DNA of 64,000 bases, taken from the NCBI RefSeq assembly GCF_013285155.1, contig NZ_JABTEL010000003.1, positions 372,001 through 436,000 of the forward strand. Reading direction: 5' to 3'. The DNA comes from Winogradskyella undariae (lineage in GTDB: Bacteria > Bacteroidota > Bacteroidia > Flavobacteriales > Flavobacteriaceae). Within the stretch, counting starts at the first letter, position 1, and each line of letters begins with the position of its first letter. Positions 1 through 6,871 of the stretch are shown here, one piece after another. The notes below the pieces were generated by a model that was not told where the DNA came from, made no database searches, and saw only the letters and a program-made list of their open reading frames with translations. The position numbers were made by a program, and so were the translations under genes.

Positions 1-1
1 T

Positions 2-439
2 GAGGCGAAATCAAAAAAAATACATTTTATCTTAAATAATTTTATTCCTAAGTGGGGAAGTATTGTTAATTCTGATCTTGATAAATTTAAAGTAGCTTTA
101 GAACATTTGGTCGAAAATGCTATAAAATATACTCCTGAAGGTGGTAATGTTGTACTAAGTTGTAATTTAGATAGTGATGAGACTCAAGTACAGTTTATGT
201 TAAGAGATACAGGGATTGGTATTCCTAAAGATAAGATAGAAACTATTTTTAATCCTTTCTATCAAGTAGACGTTGATAATAAAAACGCGTTACATGGATC
301 TGGTATTGGGCTTTCAATATCTAAAGCCTATGTTGAAATGTTGGGAGGGGATTTGATTTTAGAAAGTAAAGTAGGAGAAGGGACTACCTTTTTATTTAAT
401 ATAGATATTGATTTAAAAGAAAAAGCATCTCAATCTTAA
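2..439 (+). CDS. Sensor histidine kinase, C-terminal part (5' end outside window)
   Basis: The reading frame is open from the first base, so only the last ~145 residues of the protein are present. They form the catalytic ATP-binding (HATPase_c) domain: N box 'HLVENAIKY', G1 box 'DTGIGIP' and G2 box 'GSGIGLS', in the usual order. The domain binds ATP and phosphorylates the His of the missing dimerisation domain. The protein ends 20-25 residues after the ATPase fold, so there is no C-terminal receiver. An internal TTG at 107 lies inside the N box and is not a start. The sensed signal cannot be judged because the sensor part lies upstream. No response regulator gene follows; the next gene is on the other strand. 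Confidence 0.93.
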   Translation, partial: EAKSKKIHFILNNFIPKWGSIVNSDLDKFKVALEHLVENAIKYTPEGGNVVLSCNLDSDETQVQFMLRDTGIGIPKDKIETIFNPFYQVDVDNKNALHGSGIGLSISKAYVEMLGGDLILESKVGEGTTFLFNIDIDLKEKASQS

Positions 440-455
440 AAGAAGAGATGCTTTA
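423..455 (+). terminator. Candidate terminator of the histidine kinase gene
   Basis: A 10-bp perfect inverted repeat (423-432 with 446-455) straddles the stop codon. The downstream tract is AT-rich but not a clean T run, so termination efficiency is uncertain. Confidence 0.4.
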
Positions 456-468
456 ATATATAATAGGC

Positions 469-532
469 GCCATATGGCGGAAAATGTAAGCTATACGCCT
501 TAGATAGAAACTATCTGCGTGAAACTTACATT
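469..532. repeat. Palindrome and long compound hairpin between convergent genes
   Basis: Positions 469-480 are a 12-bp perfect palindrome (CGCCATATGGCG). Directly after it is a compound hairpin: 483-490 pairs with 525-532 (8 bp), 495-498 with 517-520 (4 bp) and 502-507 with 511-516 (6 bp), closing on an AAA loop. A third copy of the outer arm (AATGTAAG) lies at 543-550. It sits between the ends of two convergent genes, so a bidirectional terminator or a REP-like element are both possible. Confidence 0.5.
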
Positions 533-553
533 ATAGACTGCAAATGTAAGTGC

Positions 554-1243
554 TTATTTTTTGGTGTCCAAAGTAATACTCACATCTGTAAAATTAAGAT
601 TCCAGTTTCCTCCTTCTTGTTTGTGATCTGTAGCAATTTTAATACCGTTAAAATTTTTAATATTTTCAAATGTTGTAGAAAGTGAAGGTGCTTCAGAATT
701 TCCTTTTCTATAGGTCCATTCTTTAATGATATAATTATCGTTGTAATAGATGTCGTATGCATCACCAGGAGTATAACCTCCTTCATTAGAATAGGTGAGA
801 GTGATCATATTTAATTCTTCTTTGCTAATTGGTGCTTCTGCTTTTTTAGACTCTGTAATGTCAGCTGATGTATCCCAAGCCAATTGAAAAGGAATTAATA
901 ACCAAAATTTATCATTAATAAATGCTTTATCTTTAGCAATCGTTGTGCTGTCTACTTGGCTTCTTATATAATTATAAGTCGTGTCGTTATCTCTTAAAAG
1001 GACTTTGTCTTCTTTAGGAAACCAAGTCCAAGTTCTTCCTTTTCCTTTAATAGTATCTTTATCTACTTGGAATGTGAAACTTACCTTTGAAACATTTTTC
1101 CAATTTTCAAAACCATGGGCATTGGCAATTTTTTCTGCTAATGATATTTCTTTCTTGGTTTCTACTGCAATTTCTTCTTTGTTATCCGATTTGCAACTTG
1201 AAACAAGTATTAAACATATTAAGCCAAGATATAATGATTTCAT
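554..1243 (-). CDS. Predicted lipoprotein of unknown function
   Basis: 229 residues. The N-terminus is a lipoprotein signal with lipobox 'LVSSC' (Cys17), followed by an acidic linker (SDNKEE), which suggests export to the periplasm or outer membrane. The remainder has no transmembrane segment and a beta-rich pattern, with alternating hydrophobic and charged residues and motifs such as 'AHGFENWKNV' near the start of the mature protein. The general layout resembles Bacteroidetes lipoproteins with an outer-membrane-lipoprotein-sorting (LolA-like) fold, but this is inferred from the pattern only. It stands alone, divergent from the metal transporter. A -7-like box (TAATTTTG on the minus strand, 1268-1275) lies 25 bases upstream of the start. 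Confidence 0.8.
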   Translation of the reverse strand: MKSLYLGLICLILVSSCKSDNKEEIAVETKKEISLAEKIANAHGFENWKNVSKVSFTFQVDKDTIKGKGRTWTWFPKEDKVLLRDNDTTYNYIRSQVDSTTIAKDKAFINDKFWLLIPFQLAWDTSADITESKKAEAPISKEELNMITLTYSNEGGYTPGDAYDIYYNDNYIIKEWTYRKGNSEAPSLSTTFENIKNFNGIKIATDHKQEGGNWNLNFTDVSITLDTKK

Positions 1244-1555
1244 AGTAAAAGTGATTTTTATTCAGTACAAAATTAATCAACGATGTATAATGAGACTAAT
1301 TATTTTGAAGTTAAAAAAGCGATTACTTGCTAAAAGAATCTCCTATTAAAGCTCTTCAATTTACTATTGCTTTATTCTGATTAATTCTATACGTAATGTT
1401 GAAATATGTAATTCAGTACATTAAATATTGAAATATATTTATTATTTATTACTAATGAGATTTGTTTGGTGTTAGAAGTGCTATTCCTCAGATTTCCGTT
1501 GTAGTTTTGTAGCCTTAAGTTATAATTAGTTTATGATGAAAAATTTTAAATACTT
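1244..1555. other. Divergent intergenic region, lipoprotein / mntH
   Basis: 312 bases without a convincing gene. It holds the -7-like box for the minus-strand lipoprotein (1268-1275) and one for mntH (1502-1509), neither with a clear -33 partner. The ORF that crosses the left part is a frame shadow of the lipoprotein gene. No MntR or Fur operator could be recognised by eye. Confidence 0.6.
1502..1509 (+). promoter_or_regulatory. Candidate -7 box of mntH
   Basis: TAGTTTTG fits the Bacteroidetes -7 consensus TAnnTTTG and lies 46 bases before the mntH ATG. No TTG at the usual -33 distance was found, so the assignment is weak. Confidence 0.35.
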
Positions 1556-2989
1556 ATGAGTTTAGAATCCTTAAGTGAGGTAAATTCTTCAGTTAGCACA
1601 AATAAAAATGGCTGGAGAAAAATACTAGCTTTCATAGGACCGGCGTACCTTATTAGCGTTGGGTATATGGATCCAGGAAATTGGGCTACCGATATTGCAG
1701 CAGGTTCTCAATTTGGATACAAATTAATTTGGGTGCTTTTAATGTCTAACCTTATAGCCCTTTTATTACAGTCTTTAAGTGCTAGATTAGGAATTGTAAA
1801 AGGGCTTGATCTTGCTCAAGCTTCTAGAAATGCCTATCCTAGTTGGGCTAATATACCTTTGTATATTTTGGCAGAAATAGCTATTGCAGCATGTGATTTA
1901 GCTGAAATTATAGGTATGGCCATCGGGTTAAATTTACTTTTTGGTCTTCCTTTAATATGGGGCATAAGTCTAACTGCTTTAGATACTGTTTTACTTTTAT
2001 ACTTGTTAAAAAAAGGAATGCGGACTATGGAAGTGTTTATAGTTTGTCTTGTTTTTATCATAGGAGCATCTTTTGTGGTCGAGATGCTAATTACAGGTCC
2101 TGTTTATACGGATGTGGTAAAAGGACTTATGCCTACAGGTTTATCTGATGACGCACTTTATATTGCTATTGGGATTATTGGTGCAACTGTAATGCCTCAT
2201 AACTTGTATTTACACTCTTCATTAGTACAAACAAGAAAGATTGACCGAACCTTTAAAGGGATAACAAAGGCTATTAAATATAATTTTATAGACACTACAA
2301 TAGCTTTAAACCTAGCTTTCTTTGTGAATGCTGCTATTTTAGTTTTAGCCGGATCTGCCTTTTATGTTAATGGCTATTATAATGTTGCTGAAATTCAAGA
2401 TGCTTCCAAATTATTAAATAATCTTTTTGGAAGTGTAGCTCCAGCTTTCTTTGCGATTGCTTTAATTGCAGCCGGACAAAGTTCAACGATTACTGGTACA
2501 CTAGCGGGGCAAATTGTTATGGAAGGGCATTTAAATCTTCGTATAAAACCGTGGTTACGACGTTTAATAACGCGCTTATTGGCTATAATCCCAGCGTTGT
2601 TTACCATATTATATTTTAGTGAATCTGCTTTAGGAAACCTTTTAGTATTGAGTCAGGTTGTTTTAAGTTTACAATTAGGGTTTGCTATTATTCCTCTTAT
2701 TCATTTTAATTCAGATAAAAAAATGATGAAGGAATTTGCCATAAAATTATGGGTTAAAATTTTAGCTTGGATTAGTACGGCCATTATTGTATTCCTTAAT
2801 ATTAGTTTGGTTGTTACAGAAATTAAAGGATGGATAAGTGAAGCATCGCCTGATGGGGTTATTTTAATTTATGCTCTTGTAGTACCTATTACTTTGGCTG
2901 CTTTAGCGTTGTTAATTTATGTATTTATACATCCGTTTTTAAAGTCGAAATCAAATAATGAACCAGAATTACCTTTAGGAGATGGTTAA
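1556..2989 (+). CDS. mntH: NRAMP family Mn2+/divalent metal transporter MntH
   Basis: 477 residues with about 11 hydrophobic segments; inner-membrane proton-coupled importer of Mn2+/Fe2+. The metal site of the family is intact: TM1 carries 'DPGNWATDI' (about residues 40-48) and TM6 carries 'MPHNLYLHS', which together provide the Asp, Asn, Met and His positions. The start ATG gives a short cytoplasmic N-terminus before 'GPAYLISVGYMDPGN', normal for the family. The gene is monocistronic and followed by a strong hairpin. A second NRAMP-like gene at 11073-12317 lacks these residues, so this one is the probable genuine Mn/Fe importer. Confidence 0.93.
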   Translation: MSLESLSEVNSSVSTNKNGWRKILAFIGPAYLISVGYMDPGNWATDIAAGSQFGYKLIWVLLMSNLIALLLQSLSARLGIVKGLDLAQASRNAYPSWANIPLYILAEIAIAACDLAEIIGMAIGLNLLFGLPLIWGISLTALDTVLLLYLLKKGMRTMEVFIVCLVFIIGASFVVEMLITGPVYTDVVKGLMPTGLSDDALYIAIGIIGATVMPHNLYLHSSLVQTRKIDRTFKGITKAIKYNFIDTTIALNLAFFVNAAILVLAGSAFYVNGYYNVAEIQDASKLLNNLFGSVAPAFFAIALIAAGQSSTITGTLAGQIVMEGHLNLRIKPWLRRLITRLLAIIPALFTILYFSESALGNLLVLSQVVLSLQLGFAIIPLIHFNSDKKMMKEFAIKLWVKILAWISTAIIVFLNISLVVTEIKGWISEASPDGVILIYALVVPITLAALALLIYVFIHPFLKSKSNNEPELPLGDG

Positions 2990-3085
2990 TGAATCAATAT
3001 GAAAAACCTCAAACCTATTAAAACTGGAATATTAAATCCAATGATAGATGTTGAGGTTGAATATCTCTTATAGAAGTAAATAAAT

Positions 3086-3126
3086 AAGACCTGTAATGTT
3101 TAAATAACGTTACAGGTCTTTTGTTT
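3086..3126. terminator. Terminator between mntH and msrA
   Basis: An 11-bp perfect inverted repeat (3086-3096 with 3110-3120, core AGACCTGTAA) is followed by a T-rich tract. It lies between convergent genes and could serve both. Confidence 0.75.
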
Positions 3127-3134
3127 GCTTTATA

Positions 3135-3797
3135 CTAATGTTTTAAGTCACTTTTTAATAACTCAGGAAACTTAGCCTTAAATTTGTTTAGTCTCGGAAT
3201 AGAAACCCCTTGAATATAACCTTGATTAGGATGAAGACGTTCATAGTTTTGGTGATAATCTTCAGCTACCCAAAATTTTTGAAAAGGATATACTTCTGCA
3301 GCAATTTTAGCATCTAATTCTTTTGATAATGCGGCTTTCTTGTCTTCAATAACTTTCTTTTGCTCTTTATTTTGGTAAAATATAATAGAGCGATATTGAG
3401 ACCCATGATCTGGTCCTTGTCCATTAACTTGCGTTGGGATTTGAGAACCAAAATATACATCAACTAGTTCTTTAAAACTTATAATCTCTGGATCGTAAAT
3501 AATCTCTACAGCTTCTGCATGTCCTGTTTTACCTGTATTGCTAGCTGCGTACGTAGGATTTTTTGTAAACCCACCAGAATATCCAGATATAGATTCTTCA
3601 ACTCCTTTTACACTTTCAAAAATAGCTTCAACACACCAAAAGCATCCGCTTGCAAAATAAGCTTTGGCTTTTCCGTCTTTTAAAGGAACAGTTACAGGTT
3701 CTGCATCTATAACAGCTTGTTGTTTGGGGTTAACTTGTGCCTGATTATGGCAACTAAATAATAAGGCAATGGTTAAAATAGTAAGTAACTTTTTCAT
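3135..3797 (-). CDS. msrA: Peptide-methionine (S)-S-oxide reductase MsrA, lipoprotein form
   Basis: 220 residues. It reduces Met-S-sulfoxide in proteins. The catalytic motif 'GCFWC' is at residues 51-55, with Cys52 as the nucleophile; the family motifs 'SGYSGG' and 'GQGPDHGSQYRS' follow. The N-terminus is a lipoprotein signal (lipobox 'LLFSC', Cys16), so the enzyme works outside the cytoplasm, probably repairing oxidised envelope proteins. The C-terminal end (HPNQGYIQGVSIPRL) is typical. The gene is monocistronic; the terminator-bounded gene upstream belongs to another unit. No fused or adjacent MsrB was seen. Confidence 0.95.
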   Translation of the reverse strand: MKKLLTILTIALLFSCHNQAQVNPKQQAVIDAEPVTVPLKDGKAKAYFASGCFWCVEAIFESVKGVEESISGYSGGFTKNPTYAASNTGKTGHAEAVEIIYDPEIISFKELVDVYFGSQIPTQVNGQGPDHGSQYRSIIFYQNKEQKKVIEDKKAALSKELDAKIAAEVYPFQKFWVAEDYHQNYERLHPNQGYIQGVSIPRLNKFKAKFPELLKSDLKH

Positions 3798-3900
3798 CTT
3801 TTAATTTTTCTTTCCTTCTTAGTCGTGTGAAGTTATAAAACCTAAATGTCAATTATTGTAAAATAATGTTAAGAACAATGTTCTACTTTTAAGTCACAAA

Positions 3901-3932
3901 AAAAAGCCTTTGCTAATGCAAAGGCTTTTTTT
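3901..3932 (-). terminator. Strong terminator after the 3949-5831 operon
   Basis: A 13-bp perfect stem (3901-3913 with 3918-3930) with a 4-base loop and A/T runs on both sides. On the minus strand it directly follows the coiled-coil gene. Confidence 0.9.
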
Positions 3933-3948
3933 ATAAAGTGTTGAGAAA

Positions 3949-4734
3949 TTACTTGCTAAGTTTAGCAAATAATTTGTTCATTTTTATTTTTTCTTCTTCA
4001 GCTAATTCAGCATCAACTAAGATACGTCCACTATGCTCATCAGTAATTACTTTTTTACGAGAAGCAATCTCTACTTGAATTTGTGGTGGAATTGTAAAGA
4101 AAGAACCTCCAGAAGCACCACGCTCAATAGCAACAACAGCTAAACCATTTTTAACATTGTTTCTAATTCTTTGGTATGCCTTAACTAAACGGTCGTCAAT
4201 TTTCTTTTGAAAATCTTCAGACTTTCCTTTTAAAGCTTCTTCTTCTTTTTCAGTTTCTTTTAAGATTTCGTTAAGCTCACCTTTTTTATGCTTTAAGTGT
4301 GCTACACGATCTTTTAAACGATCTTTAGTACCAGAAATAACTTCTTTTTTCTGCTCTATCTGAACTTTAAATTCTTTAATGTTTTTTTCAGCCAATTGAA
4401 TCTCTAATTCTTGAAATTCAATTTCTTTTGTCAATGAGTTATATTCTCTGTTATTTCTAACATTCTTTTGTTGCTCAGTGTATTTTTTAATTAAAGTTTT
4501 TGCTTCTTCAATTAAGTTTTTCTTTCCTTTGATGTCCTCATCAATAGTAGTTAAACTATCATTCAGCTTGTCCATCCTTAAGTTAAGTCCTTCAACTTCG
4601 TCTTCTAAATCTCTCACTTCTAAAGGAAGCTCACCTCTGACATTTCTTATCTCATCTACTCTAGAGTCAATTAATTGTAAATCATATAGTGCTCTCAATC
4701 GCTCTTCAACAGAAACTTCAGCTTTTTTTGCCAT
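3949..4734 (-). CDS. Coiled-coil protein of the C4 zinc-ribbon (DUF164) family, cysteines lost
   Basis: 261 residues. Residues ~15-185 are an almost continuous coiled coil rich in K/E/L. The C-terminal ~55 residues match the zinc-ribbon tail of the family ('FxTIPPQ...EI..RKKVI...GRILVD'). The two CxxC pairs expected around residues 208/211 and 232/235 are replaced: the sequence reads 'GASGGSF' and 'TDEHSGR', and the whole protein has no cysteine. It therefore cannot bind zinc in the family manner. Two bases separate it from the NIF3-like gene upstream, so the two are co-transcribed; this pairing is common in Bacteroidetes. Its role is not established; members of the family have been linked to nucleic-acid-related processes. 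Confidence 0.85.
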   Translation of the reverse strand: MAKKAEVSVEERLRALYDLQLIDSRVDEIRNVRGELPLEVRDLEDEVEGLNLRMDKLNDSLTTIDEDIKGKKNLIEEAKTLIKKYTEQQKNVRNNREYNSLTKEIEFQELEIQLAEKNIKEFKVQIEQKKEVISGTKDRLKDRVAHLKHKKGELNEILKETEKEEEALKGKSEDFQKKIDDRLVKAYQRIRNNVKNGLAVVAIERGASGGSFFTIPPQIQVEIASRKKVITDEHSGRILVDAELAEEEKIKMNKLFAKLSK

Positions 4735-4736
4735 AA

Positions 4737-5831
4737 TTATAAATACTTTATCGGATTTGTATTTGTCTTTGATAAAATGATTGCAAAATTAGTGATTTTT
4801 TTCGAGAGATACTCTACTAAAAATGATTTTGTGAACTGTTCACTCTCATAATGACCAATATCGGCTAAAACAATCTCTTTTTCTGCACTGAAAAAATCAT
4901 GATATTTTAGATCGGCAGTAATCAAAAGATCAGCATTCATAGCTTTTGCAGCCGGAATAGCGAAACTCCCAGAACCTCCTAAAACAGCAATTCGTTTTAT
5001 AGGTTGGTTTAATGATTTAGAATGTCTAATGCACTCTGTATTCATTCTAGTTTTAATAAAATGAAGACAATCTTTGGTCTCTAAAGCTGTTTCTAGCTCT
5101 CCAACCATGCCTATACCAATATGTTGATTGGTGTTTTCTAAGGTTGAAATTTCGTAAGCAACTTCTTCATAAGGATGTATTTCAAAAAGCGCCTTTAAAA
5201 TTTTAGATTCAAGATGTTTTGCGTAAGTTATAGAAATAGCTATTTCTTTTTCTGTGTGTAATTGCCCTTTTTTACCAATCACAGGATTTGAATTTTCATT
5301 ACCTAAGTAGGTACCCTGCCCTTCAATATTAAAACTACAAGATTCATAATTACCTAAACTTCCTGCTCCAACTTCAAATAAAGCTGTTCTTAATGCCTCT
5401 GCATTTTCTTTAGGAACATAAGTTTGAAGTTTTTTAATCGTACCTTTTTGCGGGATTAAAACTTTTTTATTTAATAAACCTAATTGGTCACAAATGATAG
5501 AATTAACACCTTGAAAAGCATTATCTAAAGCTGTATGAATTGAAAATATGGCAATATTATTTTGAATAGCTTTAATAACAACACGCTCTACATAAGTTTT
5601 TCCGGTGAGTTTTTTTAAACCTTTAAAAATAATAGGGTGGAAGCTGACAATAAGGTTGCAGTTGTTTTCAATAGCTTCATCTACAACTTCTTCAAGTGTG
5701 TCTAATGTAACAAGGATACCTGTAACGCTTTCGTTTTTATCACCAACTAGTAGTCCAACGTTATCAAAATCTTCAGCATAAGCTAAAGGAGCTAAGTTGT
5801 GTAAGTGATTAATGACGTCTTGTATAATCAT
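4737..5831 (-). CDS. NIF3-like dinuclear metal centre protein
   Basis: 364 residues, the long form with a ~100-residue central insertion (PII/CutA-like domain, ~125-235) between the two halves of the NIF3 fold. Recognisable family motifs are 'DNVGLLVG' (23-30), 'HTALDN' and, near the C-terminus, 'GHYESE', which supplies His and Glu metal ligands. The usual 'HHP' motif reads 'SFHP' (residues 63-66), so the first of two adjacent His ligands is Phe64. Homologues are often labelled GTP cyclohydrolase I type 2, but the biochemical role is unresolved. First gene of a two-gene operon with the coiled-coil gene, divergent from lpxK. Confidence 0.9.
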   Translation of the reverse strand: MIIQDVINHLHNLAPLAYAEDFDNVGLLVGDKNESVTGILVTLDTLEEVVDEAIENNCNLIVSFHPIIFKGLKKLTGKTYVERVVIKAIQNNIAIFSIHTALDNAFQGVNSIICDQLGLLNKKVLIPQKGTIKKLQTYVPKENAEALRTALFEVGAGSLGNYESCSFNIEGQGTYLGNENSNPVIGKKGQLHTEKEIAISITYAKHLESKILKALFEIHPYEEVAYEISTLENTNQHIGIGMVGELETALETKDCLHFIKTRMNTECIRHSKSLNQPIKRIAVLGGSGSFAIPAAKAMNADLLITADLKYHDFFSAEKEIVLADIGHYESEQFTKSFLVEYLSKKITNFAIILSKTNTNPIKYL

Positions 5832-5872
5832 AAGTGTATATTTGTTTTCAAAAATAATATAATTTAGCCATC
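5832..5872. promoter_or_regulatory. Overlapping divergent promoters, NIF3-like / lpxK
   Basis: Two -7-like boxes face each other in 41 bases: TATATTTG on the plus strand (5837-5844) and TATTTTTG on the minus strand (5849-5856). Predicted transcription starts would lie within about 10 bases of each other. No good -33 boxes were found. Confidence 0.35.
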
Positions 5873-6871
5873 GTGAAGTTTATCCGCATCATATTGTTTC
5901 CTATAGTACCAATTTATTACCTCATTACTTGGTTTCGTAATTGGTTGTTTGATGTTGGATTAAAAACGTCTAAATCTTATGATTTTCCTGTGATTTGTGT
6001 CGGTAATCTGAGTACTGGTGGTACTGGGAAAACTCCTATGATTGAATATTTAATTCGTTTGTTAAAAGACCAAAAGCAGTTAGCTACGCTAAGTCGAGGT
6101 TATAAACGTAAAACAGAAGGTTTTGTTTTAGCAGATGAAACCGCAAATGCAGATACTATTGGAGACGAACCTTTTCAGTTTCATAGAAAATTTAATGATG
6201 TTACTGTGGCCGTAGATGCTAATCGTCAGAATGGAATTGATCAACTTAGAGAATTAGAGAAACAACCAGAAGTAATTTTGTTAGATGATGCTTATCAGCA
6301 TAGAAAAGTAAAAGCGGGACTTAATATTCTTTTAACGGCTTATAATAATTTATACTACAAAGATATCGTTTTGCCAACAGGTAATTTGCGTGAACCAAGA
6401 TCAGGTGCTAATCGTGCAGATTTAATTGTGGTGACTAAGTGTGATAAATCTATTTCTGAAAGTGAAAAGCAAAAGATTACTTCAAGATTAAAATTAAAAG
6501 CAAATCAACAATTGTTTTTTAGTTATGTAGATTATGCGCTTCAAGTAAAATCTGATCTCGAAGAATTAGAATTAACTACGCTTCCAAAATTTACATTGGT
6601 TACAGGTATTGCCAATGCAAAACCTTTGGTTGGTTTTTTAAAAGAAAAGGAGTTAGAATTCGAGCATCTAGAATTTAATGATCATTATGATTTTAAAGCT
6701 TCTGATATTAAGAATTTAGAGTCAAAAACACTGATTATTACAACAGAGAAAGATTATGTAAGGTTAAGGGATTATAAAAGTTTAAGCGGTAAATTGTTTT
6801 ATTTACCTATTGAAATTAAGATAGATAAGGCTACTCAATTTAAGGGTGCTATAACTAAATTTGTTAACTAA
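5873..6871 (+). CDS. lpxK: Tetraacyldisaccharide 4'-kinase LpxK
   Basis: 332 residues. It phosphorylates the 4' position of the lipid A disaccharide precursor at the inner membrane. A hydrophobic N-terminal segment (residues ~3-24) anchors it, followed by the P-loop 'GNLSTGGTGKTP' (44-55) and the family signatures 'LSRGYKRKT', 'GDEPFQF' and 'LLDDAYQHRKV'. The start is GTG at 5873; no ATG fits better, and the N-terminal membrane segment requires this start. The 3' end overlaps the convergent hybrid kinase gene by 8 bases. Confidence 0.95.
   Translation: MKFIRIILFPIVPIYYLITWFRNWLFDVGLKTSKSYDFPVICVGNLSTGGTGKTPMIEYLIRLLKDQKQLATLSRGYKRKTEGFVLADETANADTIGDEPFQFHRKFNDVTVAVDANRQNGIDQLRELEKQPEVILLDDAYQHRKVKAGLNILLTAYNNLYYKDIVLPTGNLREPRSGANRADLIVVTKCDKSISESEKQKITSRLKLKANQQLFFSYVDYALQVKSDLEELELTTLPKFTLVTGIANAKPLVGFLKEKELEFEHLEFNDHYDFKASDIKNLESKTLIITTEKDYVRLRDYKSLSGKLFYLPIEIKIDKATQFKGAITKFVN

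Noticed and set aside
981..1349. Long plus-strand ORF opposite the lipoprotein gene
   Set aside because: It is antisense to a gene with clear lipoprotein signal and codon pattern; composition is that of a frame shadow.
2989..3073. Two short overlapping ORFs after mntH (10 and 24 codons)
   Set aside because: Too short, no family resemblance, no Shine-Dalgarno, and they end just before the terminator; probably untranslated 3' sequence.
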